Of a stretch of DNA of 64,000 nucleotides, positions 25,101 through 35,814 are shown one piece after another. A program made the position numbers and the translations under genes. Within the stretch, counting starts at the first letter, position 1. Every line of letters starts with the position of its first letter. The notes beneath the pieces are model-generated. The model searched no databases. It saw only the letters and a program-made list of their open reading frames with translations, and was not told where the DNA came from. The stretch is from Eopsaltria australis. Its lineage: Eukaryota; Chordata; Aves; Passeriformes; Petroicidae. The stretch covers positions 5,825,001 through 5,889,000 of the forward strand of contig JAVTVJ010000033.1 of the NCBI GenBank assembly GCA_034509425.1. Reading direction: 5' to 3'.

Positions 25101-28100
25101 TAGTTGTTTCTATTTATCCTGACAAAATAGCGTACTAGAGCCTCTGTAAATTGTACATCTCATTAGTTTTGCATTAAAAAGGACACATTTTAAAGCTCTA
25201 CAATAATACGTTTGTCTGAAATACTTTGAAAAATCCTGTTACACGAAGCCATGATTAAATCTTTTCCAATAAATTATTTAGGTTTTAAATTAAAGGGAAA
25301 ATTTATTTTTTTAAATGTGTGTTTAACTTAAAGAACTCTGCACAGCTCCTTTCTGTAGAAATAGATATAGAAAGGGAAGTACTCAGGTATGATTGGCTTA
25401 TTCAAGGAAATACAGATTTTATTTTTTTTATAGTGCCATAAGGAAGAAGAGTTCTGGTATGTGAGACAACTCAGAAAGGGGATGAAGTGGACCAGCTGGG
25501 TCAGATATGTAAATATTCTATTCTGAGAGGTATAAAAAGTTTCAACTTTCATCAGTCCCTGGAATGTCTTTGCCTTTTGTTAGAAGCTAAAGAATGAAAA
25601 AGAAATGGAATAGAAGGCATTCATGGTGTTGCCTCATTGTCAAGAAGTATCCTACAGAATGTTAAATAAGTCTGAATGTGTATGTTTCTTGTACAACACA
25701 AAAATAAATACATCACTGTTTTCCTTCTCTCAAGTCTTTCTAGTCTGCTTACCATCTGCTGTGATCATTGGTGGATGGAAAGGGTATCTAAAGATTGTCA
25801 AAGTAACTGTCCAAGACACGCAAACATTAAATCAAGCAGCTTTCTTTCTCTGTTTTGGTAAGTCCTCTCTTTACTCAGCTACCTGGCATATGATGTGCCA
25901 ATTGTGTATAATCCTTCTTATTTAATTTACAGTGTTAGATATATTAGCAATATGTGGGATATGTTATTGTCTCTCTACAGATGGTTGTGATCACTATGAT
26001 TTTCACTTTGAAGAGCAAACTTCAATTTGCATAAATTCTGAAATACAAGAAATACTGCTGAAAAAAGAGTAGACACATAATGAACTTAAATAGGAAGGAT
26101 AAGCTGAAGTTACAATGTAAGCATCTATTTCCCATTGCAAATGAAAAAATGGAAATGAATACTAAGTACCTGAAGCCAACATGTACATCAAAGGTAGGTA
26201 AATATAATTTTTGAAACTTTTGAAATTTTTTTTAATTTTTGGCCTCTGTAACTAATAGCTTTCAAGGAATTATAATCACAACACAATAATTATAAAAATA
26301 ATGGCCTATGTGTTGTTATACTTGCTTACAACCTTCTTGTATTTTATTGCTAGCTAGGATGGCTTATCCATGCCAGAACCGTATCTGGCTCTGTGGGATG
26401 TGGAATTTTTCAGTACTGGATTAAAATCCGCCTTTCCTGATATGTTCTTGATAAACCTAGAGGTGTTTTTTTATAGGTGTTATCATTCATTGATTGAAAC
26501 TGGTACATCTTTGCAAAGGCTGACAAACACTGAATAAAGCTAATTCTTTTTCAGAGGAGGGTCATATATATTGAACCTTTTTCCACTTGATTGCTTTGAA
26601 ATTGGATTGTTTTCATAGCTACATCTTGTGCTTATTTGTGTGTATATCACTTTCTGGAGGAAGCATATTTTCAATCTTCAGAGCCAGTGTTTATCCATTA
26701 ACAGAGACATTTCAAATGCTTTTAGGCTTAGTGAATATTGTGTGTCAAGAAAGACTTCACAGTGTCTGTGCTTTCACAGTAATATTCTGTAGCTGCAAAT
26801 ATACATTTGAAAAGAATCTGCAGTTCCCCACTTGGATCAGAATGCAGATGTGAACCTTGGAAGCACATAAAAGTGTATTAGATTTTCACAACATTCCCGG
26901 ATTCACTGGTATTCATTTAACTCTGTGAAAAACATTTTGGTCGAACAAATACAAAGATAGCACCATGACAACCTGCCTTTGATTCCTATAGATGGTATTT
27001 TCCTTTTTACATTAGAATTGGGACTAAAAATATATAATTCTATCCTCTCAAATAGTGAATGATAAATCTTTAGTCAGTCACTAGAAATGTAGAAATGAGC
27101 AAAACCTCTACTCATTAAAAGTGATTTGAAGCAAAGTAGTAAATTCAGCTGAGAGAGAAGATATAAGATTTTTTTTCACACTATTGTTCCAATAAGCTTC
27201 AGTTTTTTTCTTCCAAAAGCCTTGTCTCAAATAGCTGGATTCTCATGTTCTTTCATTTGTAAGCCCTTCTGCTAAGGCTGCCAATAACTGGGATAATTCA
27301 AGACAGGTGTGACGATGTCTTCATAGTAAAAATGTCAGTCTTCTAGAAACTGGTTCAATATTACAAGTTCATTACACATTCTCTTTTTTTCAAACATAAT
27401 AAATTCCAAAAATTCTATGATACTTAATGTTGGTGTGTCATAGCTACTGGGAAGATTACTGTTAGATTTGCTTGAACAAGGGATGAAAAAGGAGTGAAAA
27501 AGAGGTTCAACAACTATGTCATGGATTAGACATTACTTACATAGGCTCGTACAAGATCATGGCCAGATGGCTGCAGGAACCACCTCTGTTTGGATCAAGA
27601 CGAGTCTCCTGAATTTAGTGCAATTATGCTTAGGTATTTTTATTACTATAACTGGAAAAAATAGAGTCATGTCTAAAACAAGAAGAAGCTAGCCACAGTA
27701 GAGAATTGAAACAAATCATACTATGTAAAAGAACAATTTAGAAAATTTAACATCCATAGCTGTCTTCTGAAGAAATTACTTGAGTCATTAATCATTTTGG
27801 TTACTCTGGTTACTTTGATCACATCATGGTACAAATGACAAATCAAGAAACTTTATTCATGCTGCTCAGAAAGAAGCAAAGCAAAGAAAATGAGCTAAAG
27901 AATAAGTTGTCAGGAAAGATTGGGTTAAGGCTTTCAAAATTGCAGTTTTTTTGGAGGGGGAGGTTTTGAGGGCTTTCATTTTGAGTTAAAATTTAACATA
28001 TACATCTGTGAAGACTTCCCCATGAAGAAATAGCTGAGATTTTATTGGACTGAATGATTTTAAGTTCTGTCATTATTAAATATCCTCAATAAATTAATTC

Positions 28101-29784
28101 AATGAAGATCTATCTTATTTGATGCAAACAGTGCTTGTGTCAGGCATATCAACTCTGCAAAAATTATCTTTAGTGTTTTCTATTTTGCTCTTGAATCTTT
28201 CCCAAGGGGATAAATAAATTAAAATGTTTTAACATCTTAGCTGTTACATCATACTCATTTATAAAAGATTTGCCTGGTAAATGCTCCCATACTAATTGTA
28301 GTTGCTTGCAAATAATTCCTCTGAAACTCATAATTAATTTATGTTGTTACCATTATGCAAGTCAGTATCAGTTGCATCATTAAGAAACAGCACTTTATGT
28401 TAAGTCTTAAGAACCTTATAAAATGTATTCTTATAGCCCAAAGTAAAAAAAAACAAAAAACAAAAAAATTCTAACCCATACTAATAATTTTGCTGTAACT
28501 AGGTGTTAACAATTTGTTGAGAAATTACTATACGTGCATTCAATTTCTTTCTGTTTTCAAATACTTTTTTGTATACTGAACCACCAATACCTTTAGAATA
28601 AGAATGTATGAGCAGTCACCAGATTGTAGCATGTGTCCCCAGGAGTGCAAGATAATAGGAGCTTTGAAATTACAGCACCAAGGTAATACCAGAGAACACA
28701 GATCTAGACTGATCAACAAATGATGTGTGTAAAAAGCCTGATGAAGGTACATTCACTGGCAGCCTAGTGGAGCTGTGTGTAAGGCATACATAGCACAGGA
28801 GCTGCTGTTTCATATTCAAGTGTGCTGTACTGTTCTCTCAAATATTCTACACTGTACTGTCACATATCTTAGAGTTATTGTCATTAAAGGGAATTGTTTC
28901 TTTGCGTTTGATCTAGGGTTTCATTGGTTGTGCTTATCTGCCTTTGAGAAATGATTGCTAATTCTGAATGCTACTGTGGTGGCATCACTACACTCTCCAT
29001 CACAAAAATGTCCCCTTATTCTCCTTAGTGTGAGATGGATATTTGTGTCCTGTGAAGGAGAGACAGGAGATAAGATAGCCCATAATATGTCAATTATTAC
29101 AGCCCGTCTTTAGATGGATCAACTCAGTTTCGGGAGAACTGAGCCTCAAGGCCCTGAGCTTTGAATGGTTTATATATTTCATTGAGTTCCAATGTGTTCT
29201 TGAAATCTTTTAAACACCTGGAAATGACAGACAGGGCTCCTATTTTCAGGCAGTCAAACCTTTTTCTAGGGGAGAACTATCCTAAATGAGAAGCTCCTCA
29301 GCTGCTCTGTTTCAAAGCTTTCTCCATTCCTAAAAGAGATGAGAAAATGTATCATGCATGGGAAAAAAAGAAGAATTTTAGATCTCTGTTGTGTTCACTG
29401 CAGATATAATGCTTTGGTAATAGAGAAATAGATATAAAAATTGTGATCAATGTATTGTCAGATAGTGTATTCTCAAAAAACTGCTCTGCATTTAGATTGT
29501 TAGTTTGTACCAGGCCAAAAGCGTGCATCTATGGTTTTGACTTATTGTTGTCTCCATGCAATTATTTCCTGGTAGACAATACTGAAAGAGCTTTCCAAGC
29601 CTTTGAGCAAGCCTCAAGAACATGCTAATGTAAAAAGTTTAATAAATGGAAATTCTTATTTGAGCAGGAGCCATCTGAATAGGAAAAGTATGTTTTAAAA
29701 AGGTAGTGCATTTGCAGTTTTGCATAGCTGCAGTTACACAAATAATGCCAGTGGCAGCTAATGCTGTTATTCTGAAAGAGAGGG

Positions 29785-30770
29785 TGTGGTGGATTGACTT
29801 TGGCTGGATGTCAGGTGACCACCAAAGCTGCTCTATTAATTCCCTCCTCAGCTGGACAGGAGAGAGAAAATATAACTAAAAACTCATGGGTTGAGATAAG
29901 GATAGGCAGAAATCATTCAGCAATTACCATAACAGGCACAACAAACTTGGGGAAAATAGATTTTATTTATTAAAATCAAATCAGAGTAGGGCAATGAGAA
30001 ATAAACCTAAATCTTAACCTCTTTTCTTTCACCCCTCCCTTCATCTTGGGCTCAATTTCACTCCTGCTTTTCTCTGCACTTTCCCCCACAGCATTGCAGG
30101 GGGATGGAGAATGAGGGCTGCAGTGAGTTCATCACACATTGCCTCTGCTGCTCCTTCCTTCTTGAGAGGATGACTCCTTGCACTCTTCCCATGCTCCAGT
30201 GTGGGAACCTTCCCACAGGAAACAATCCTCCGTGAGTTTCTAAAACATGTCATTCCAACAGGCTGCAATTCTTCAGTAACTGCTTCAGCATTGATCCCTT
30301 CCATGGCATGCAGTCCTTCAGGCACAGACTGCCCCAGAGTGGGTCCTCCATAGGTCACAAGGCGGGGTTCCTCCATCCACAGGCCCACAGGTCCTGTCAA
30401 GAGCCTGAGAGATTGGAGCCTTCTTTGGGCATCCGCCTGCTCCAGCATGGTCTTTACCATAGGCTGCAGGGGAATCTCTGCCCTGGAACCAGGAGCACCT
30501 TTTCTCCTTCCTTCTTCACTGACCTTGATGTCTGCAGAGCTGTTTTCTCTCCCACACTCTCATTCCTCTCTCTGGCTGCTGTCACATAACAGGTTTTTTC
30601 CCCTTCTTAACTATCTTAGCTCAGTGGCACTACCACTACTGTTGACAGTTTCAGCCTTGGCCAGCAGCAAGTCTCTCTCAGAGGTGTCTGGCACTGGCTG
30701 TGCTGGACACAGGGCAGAAGCCACCTCTGCAGTCCCCATACTACCAAAACCTTGCTATTCTCATCCAGTA
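29785..30770 (-). mobile_element. Avian endogenous retrovirus LTR, ~1 kb
   Basis: The segment begins with TGTGGTGGATTGAC and ends near CCAGTA. Both ends and the interior match a GC-rich avian LTR type that I recognise: the antisense of a 3' end with CCAGCTGAGGAG, an AATAAA on the minus strand around 29965-29975, and repeated variants of a TGCTCCAG/CAGCATG-like unit through the middle. The polyadenylation signal and the remembered family put the sense strand on minus. It appears to be a solo LTR, as no primer-binding site, polypurine tract or viral gene lies on either side. The 139-codon minus frame at 30041-30460 lies inside the LTR and reflects its GC-rich repeat structure. No convincing target-site duplication is seen. 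The retroviral class is uncertain. Confidence 0.88.
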
Positions 30771-31421
30771 TGGGGAAATTAGAAAGGAAGAGCAACTGAA
30801 TCTTTATGTTAGGCATTAATTTCTTAAAACTTTCTGAGAGTTCGAGATAGATGTTACGTGAAATAAAAATGTCTTTGGCCTATAAATTGAGTATTATAAT
30901 GAAAAAATGAAAACAAAAGACATATCCAGCAATGTAATTTTCTTAGCACAAAATCTTTCTCTTCTTCTTTTTACTCTTCTGAGATGCAGACACCAGGGAA
31001 AAAGCTTTGAAGAAATACTATGAATGCTTCAATGTAAACTTTGTGTTAAAGGAGGGTTTCTGCTAGCTGTAAATGATTAAAAGATATTAGTCTTGTTTCC
31101 AGCATATTTTTACTTTGGTGAATTTCAGTGAACTGAGACATAATAATGCTGCCTACAGTCTGTAGAAACTTATCATTACTTTAGAAAAAATTGCTTTCAG
31201 AGTTCAAAATTATAAACTAAGAAGACAGCTTTTACTTAATTAGTTAAAATTCACCACCATGAAATACATAAATAGGAGTTTACACAATGGACTGTTATGT
31301 TTCCTTAAGACTTCCTGTAGACTAGTGGTTAAATAGGTTTAAAAATTAGAGATTTTTTTTCCTTAAGATCAGAGGAGATATGTTAGTTATATGCATAACT
31401 GCTATTAGTAGTAATGGGAAT

Positions 31422-31447
31422 TATACAACTCAATGCTGAGTTGTATA
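31422..31447. other. Perfect 11-bp inverted repeat
   Basis: Arms of 11 bp (TATACAACTCA and its complement) flank a 4-base loop, ATGC. It is not followed by a T run and is not near a gene, so there is no reason to call it a terminator. It is probably chance or a decayed element end. Confidence 0.75.
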
Positions 31448-31586
31448 TGAGTTATATGCTTTAGTAGGTATCACAGTAGCTTTTTTTAAACCATTAAAAA
31501 TAACACTTAAAAAAAAACTTTCATTCTTTAAAAAACTTGATACCTGTCCAGTCAAAACTTAATTTCCCCAAGCAATGTTTTTTTTT

Positions 31587-31588
31587 GG

Positions 31589-31621
<33 letters not shown>

Positions 31622-31674
31622 TATTTTGTTGTTGTTGTTGTTGTTGTTTTTTGTTGTTGTTGTTGATGTTGTTT
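31587..31674. repeat. (GTT)n microsatellite
   Basis: About 88 bp of GTT units on the plus strand (AAC on the minus), broken by TTTATTTT and TTTT interruptions and one GAT. It yields spurious valine/cysteine/leucine-rich frames on the plus strand and glutamine/threonine-rich frames on the minus. It is the longest trinucleotide array in the window and probably length-polymorphic. Confidence 0.95.
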
Positions 31675-32644
31675 TGGTTTTGGGGTTTTTTTTGTCTGTC
31701 AGTCTTTGTCACTTTTCCTATTTTTGTTTATACATTTGAAATAAAATCATGTTGAAAGCACATTTTTGAGCTGTTATTGTACTTTCATCATTGTTTCTTA
31801 CTGTCATAAATTAAAAACTTGAATGTTAAATATACCTTTCTGTTATTTTAAAACTGAGAATATATCAAATGTTTATGTTTTTAAATAAATAATTCTTCCA
31901 TCATGACTCAGAAATTATTGTCCTAAGATTTATGCATATAGATAACAGAGACAGAAGAGTTTAACAAATTGTGGGCTTACTTATATGCTGCCTAGAAGAA
32001 AAGCATATTGCATTCATAGAGAAAAAGGAGAAAAGAAGCAAATAGAAAACAATGTGGACAGAATTAAAAAAATACTGAGTACAGGAAAGATTTTTAGTGT
32101 CTCAGACAAGATCTGTCACCTCTCATAGATTATCACTGAACTGTAAGCTTTATTCCAACATAGAGTTAAGGTTGTCATCAGTTCAAAAAAGCCTGATCAT
32201 GACACTTAAAGAACAGGAGATTTTTTTTCACCATTTGCAGTCATCAGCTCCTTCACTTAAAGTGTCAATTGACTCAGAGCTAATACCTGTTCAATTATGG
32301 TTCAGCTAAATCTTATGATAATTTTTCTTTAACTCTCTATTTCCAGGACTTTCTGTGATTCCTTTATAGTCTTTAGTCATATTTTTTCCCTTTATTGTTT
32401 TAACAAGCTACAAAACAACAATGATGTCAGTGGGGACAGGATTCTGTTAGCATATGAATAATACAGATATGACTTTAAATGGGAAGAGATTACCTTGTTT
32501 GCACTGATAACTTTCTCCTACTTTTTCCTATTCTACATTGAGATTCCTTGGGAGGATTAGCATGGGATGTTATATTCTTGGACATGGCAGTAAAAGAGTT
32601 AGGAAGATACAAATGCTTAGCTGCTTGCTTGAGTTAAACAATGA

Positions 32645-33022
32645 CCATTCAGTATTTAAAGAAAGCTTTTAAGAAAGATGGAGGAAGACTTGTTAACAAG
32701 GCCTATAGGGACAGTGCAATGGGGAGTGGTTCCAAACTGGTAAAGATTAGATTTAAATCGGACTTAAGGAATATTTATTTTTTTTTACAGCAGTAATGGT
32801 GATTCACTGTACTGGTCTGAGCAGAGAAATTGTGAATGTCCCATCACTGGAAGTATCCAAGATCAGATTGAATGCGGCTTTGAGCAATCTGATCTATTGC
32901 AATATTTCCCTTACCAAGGGCAAGGGGTTAAATTAGATGGTCTTTAAAATTTGTTTCCAATCCAAATTATTCCATGATTCCATGAATCTATCACTCTTTG
33001 ATTCTATGGTTTATGATTCTAT
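32645..33022 (+). mobile_element. CR1 LINE 3' end with octamer tail
   Basis: From CAGTATTTAAAGAAAGC the sequence follows the CR1 3' region: an AGAAAGATGGAGG stretch, an AGATTAGATTTAA block, CATCACTGGAAGT, TTTGAGCAATCTGATCTA, then TTAGATGGTCTTTAAA. It ends with degenerate copies of the ATTCTATG octamer at about 32966-33022, which marks the true 3' terminus on the plus strand. This is the 3' UTR and last part of ORF2 only, 5'-truncated and inactive. Confidence 0.93.
32966..33022 (+). repeat. Degenerate (ATTCTATG)n CR1 tail
   Basis: Units such as GATTCCATG, GATTCTATG and GATTCTATA in succession. CR1 elements end in this octamer repeat instead of poly-A. Confidence 0.9.
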
Positions 33023-33505
33023 AACTATGGTTCCTGTTAACTCCTTGAGTAATATATATAAATATATGTTGTTGACTTCAGTCAAATTTCCTTGACTGAT
33101 TTTTCAGTTTGTACTAAATCTGGATTCCGTTTAAGTTTAGGAGTCCAACCAAAAGATGCTCATATATTTTTATTTGGGATTGCTTTTTAATCAGTGAATT
33201 CTTTATCCAGAAATAGATTATCTGCTCCTTTTTAAGACATCTTTTTGAAGCCACTGGTTTTGTCAGAGAAAGAAACATAGAAACTTTTGTTTTTGATAGT
33301 TCATGGAAGACAAGTAGTATCATTTATTTCAATATATTGACTAAAATCACAAAGTGTGCAGTTTGAAATCCTTTGTTTCTAAACCAGGGAGAAATGCAAA
33401 TTTAATTCTGCACAGATTGAAATATGTTGATTATATGGAGTAGCAAGGATATGATGAACATTGTTTTTTAAAGCACCCCTTAACACTACAATATTTTTAG
33501 CATGC

Positions 33506-33527
33506 TTTTTTTTTTTTTTTTTTTTTT
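33506..33527. repeat. Poly-T run (22)
   Basis: Uninterrupted T run just left of a perfect hairpin. Read on the minus strand it would be a poly-A tail of sequence at its right, but no source gene is recognisable. Confidence 0.9.
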
Positions 33528-33561
33528 GAGATTGCAGCACAGGGACTAATTTAAGTAAAAG

Positions 33562-33587
33562 AAGTCCTCAATTATTATTGAGGACTT
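33562..33587. other. Perfect 11-bp inverted repeat
   Basis: Arms AAGTCCTCAAT and ATTGAGGACTT enclose the loop TATT. It sits 35 bp from the T22 run. It could be the foldback of a small element or chance. Confidence 0.75.
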
Positions 33588-35374
33588 TGGTTTCCATATA
33601 AAGTCTGATCTGTTTCTGCATATTTGTAAAAGGCGAAGCAATTTGACCTCGCAAAGAAAATGAGTATCTAAGTGCTCTGAGTCAAAGGTAAACACCAAAC
33701 TGACAGCCCTAGAGTATTGCTCAATGTCATTTATGCCTTAACAACAGCACCACATCAAATGTCAGAGAAATCACTGTCCAGTTTTAGTTCAGTAGTTAGA
33801 AGGAAATTATGCCTGTAATACTCATATGCATATATTAATCATTCATAACAGGATTTATTAATGGAAATTTAAGTTTAGTACACTTAATATTTCAGAGATA
33901 ATGTTACAGAAATCAAGTTTTTTTGCTACAATTCAAAACTTTTTCCTGAAATACTCTCAAGAATCCCTGTTGATCCATTTAATACAGAGAAACATTTCAT
34001 GTACATGATACTATCCAGAAACTGCTTAGTTTTCCACGCCTATTCTTCCTTTATTTCTTGGTGAAAAACTGATAAATGAGACACTGTCGACTTGCTTCCT
34101 GTCATCTAAAGTATTTCCACATGGATTCAGTTCAGCATGCACACAATTTAGACTTTCAATTTGTTTTAAATAGCAAGGCTAGCAAGTACTAAGCTCACTT
34201 AAGAGAAAGAGGAATAGTCTCTAAGATTTCATTTTCACATTGGAACAGAGATTTATGTTTTTAAATCAAATTGTCTTTTTATGTGTCTGTCCTCTTTAGA
34301 ATTTTAGTGTTTTGACTTCCCTTTCCCCAGCCCAGTACATATAAAAAGTACATCCATAATAACAAGCTTAAAAATCTGCTGGGATTTCATTCTTTTAACA
34401 TTTTTGAAAGCAACACTTTTAAGAAGAGCATGAGGCAGAGGTAGAGGTGCTTATAAAAGTGTTTCAGCTTTAGACTTTTCAAGGGGCGTATTTTTTTTCA
34501 GAGCACATTTACAGGACTATTTTTGTGATTTTTATTTAAATTATGCTTTTTAATTTGACAGTTGAAATAATATTCAAAACATGGTAATGATGTGACCCAG
34601 AAGGTCTTTTTTTCTGGATTATAATAATACCACAAAAGGTTAGACATACAAGGTGGAGAGTTCATTATCCATGGGAAAAAGTTATTTGTAAAAAACAGGA
34701 TAATTCATTTTTATAACTGTTATATTGCTAGTTGTTATAAACTTGAGTTCTATAAGTTACGCTTGTTTATATTTCCTTCTGGAATTAATTAAGTCTTTTA
34801 AATAATGTTCAAGTCATTTCTCTAGTCGTTGCTGATTTCTTCCGCATTACAGTAACTTTAAATTTGTCTACATGCATTTATACATATTAAATGGAAACCT
34901 CCCCCTACCTGGCTTTTATTTCTGGTATTCCTTTTCTTGTAAGATAAACTTCAAAGAATTCATATGAGATTTTCTAACTGTCCATAAGAATTTGTGTTTA
35001 CTTTGTAGAAAACTTCTAAGAGAAGTTTTAGCTAGAAGTTGTAAAGCTAAAGCTAAATCTCTGACAGGCTGCAGGGATAGAACCATGTGGTCAGGAGTTA
35101 TACATGGAACAGACACGTCTCCTCAAAGAACAAAACACCTTGGGCCTGACACTGACTTATTTTGAGGATATGAACTACTAAAACACTTATCTAACAAGAA
35201 GATATCTGTAAAAGATAAAGATGTTTTTATTATTAAAATGAAATACATATTTGATAGTAATATGAGGGAGGAATCACGAATTACCAATCACATACTTTTC
35301 AAAATCAAGTCAATTCTCATAATTACAATTTTTAAGAGCTGTCCACATCCAAAGGGAGCTATTCAAAGAGAATA

Positions 35375-35814
35375 TTTATATGTAGAATGGTATTGATAAC
35401 ACACCAGTGTTCTGGCTATTGCTCAGCAGTGCCTGCACAGCATCACAGCTGTTTCTCTAACCAGCCTCTCTGGCACCCCATCTCAAGTGGAGCAGGCTGG
35501 GAGTGGGCAAGAGCGGGCAAGGAGGAATGAGGGGAGGGGGCATTCATTATTAGGGTGTTTGTCTTCTGAAGCAACTGTGATGTGCACTGAGGCCCTGCGT
35601 CTCTGGAAGTCTCTGGATATCCACTGCTGATGGGAAATAAAGAATAAATATTTTTGTTCAGTTTTGCTTTACTTCCAAAGAGTCTTTACTTTTCATCATT
35701 AAATTGCCTTTATCTTGTCCCACAAGTTTTTAATTTTTTTTCCCCCTGTCATGGTGAGGAAGGGGAGTGGTAGGGCAGCTTGGTGAGTATCTGGTGGCCA
35801 GCTGAGGTCACACT
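35375..35814 (+). mobile_element. Avian endogenous retrovirus LTR, internally deleted
   Basis: The order of blocks matches an avian LTR type also seen at 55.3 kb and, inverted, at 60 kb: GATAACACACCAGTGTTCTGG and TTGCTCAGCAGTGC near the left, then AATAAA at 35636-35641, a stretch with ATTAAATTGCCTTTATCTTG, CCCACAAGTTTTTAATTTTT, a G-rich purine block (35754-35778) and the right end GGCCAGCTGAGGTCAC. The first ~60 bp and much of the promoter-bearing middle of the usual LTR are missing or unrecognisable, so boundaries are approximate. It is a solo-type relic with no viral genes beside it. Confidence 0.75.

Larger units (their letters stand above)
16319..29784. other. Long repeat-poor AT-rich stretch
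   Basis: This is the longest stretch without a named mobile element. I see low-complexity tracts (G/T-rich 17658-17727, T22 at 19166-19187, T/G-rich 21040-21110), a TA palindrome at 18091-18120 and a GATA-type short run near 22671-22684. A mildly GC-richer patch lies at about 20740-20920, with no recognisable product. No splice-bounded open frame that I would call an exon was found. Confidence 0.5.
30771..32644. other. AT-rich spacer with GTT microsatellite
   Basis: Between an LTR and a CR1. It holds the GTT array and a short perfect hairpin, each listed separately. No gene is recognised. Confidence 0.6.
33023..35374. other. AT-rich spacer
   Basis: It contains a 22-base T run at 33506-33527 and an 11-bp perfect hairpin at 33562-33587. 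No gene or named mobile element is recognised. Confidence 0.6.

Noticed and set aside
30041..30460. 139-codon minus-strand open frame
   Set aside because: It is contained in the LTR at 29785-30770 and follows that repeat's internal units; it is not a viral gene.
31521..31755. Valine/cysteine-rich and glutamine/threonine-rich frames
   Set aside because: They are translations of the GTT microsatellite.
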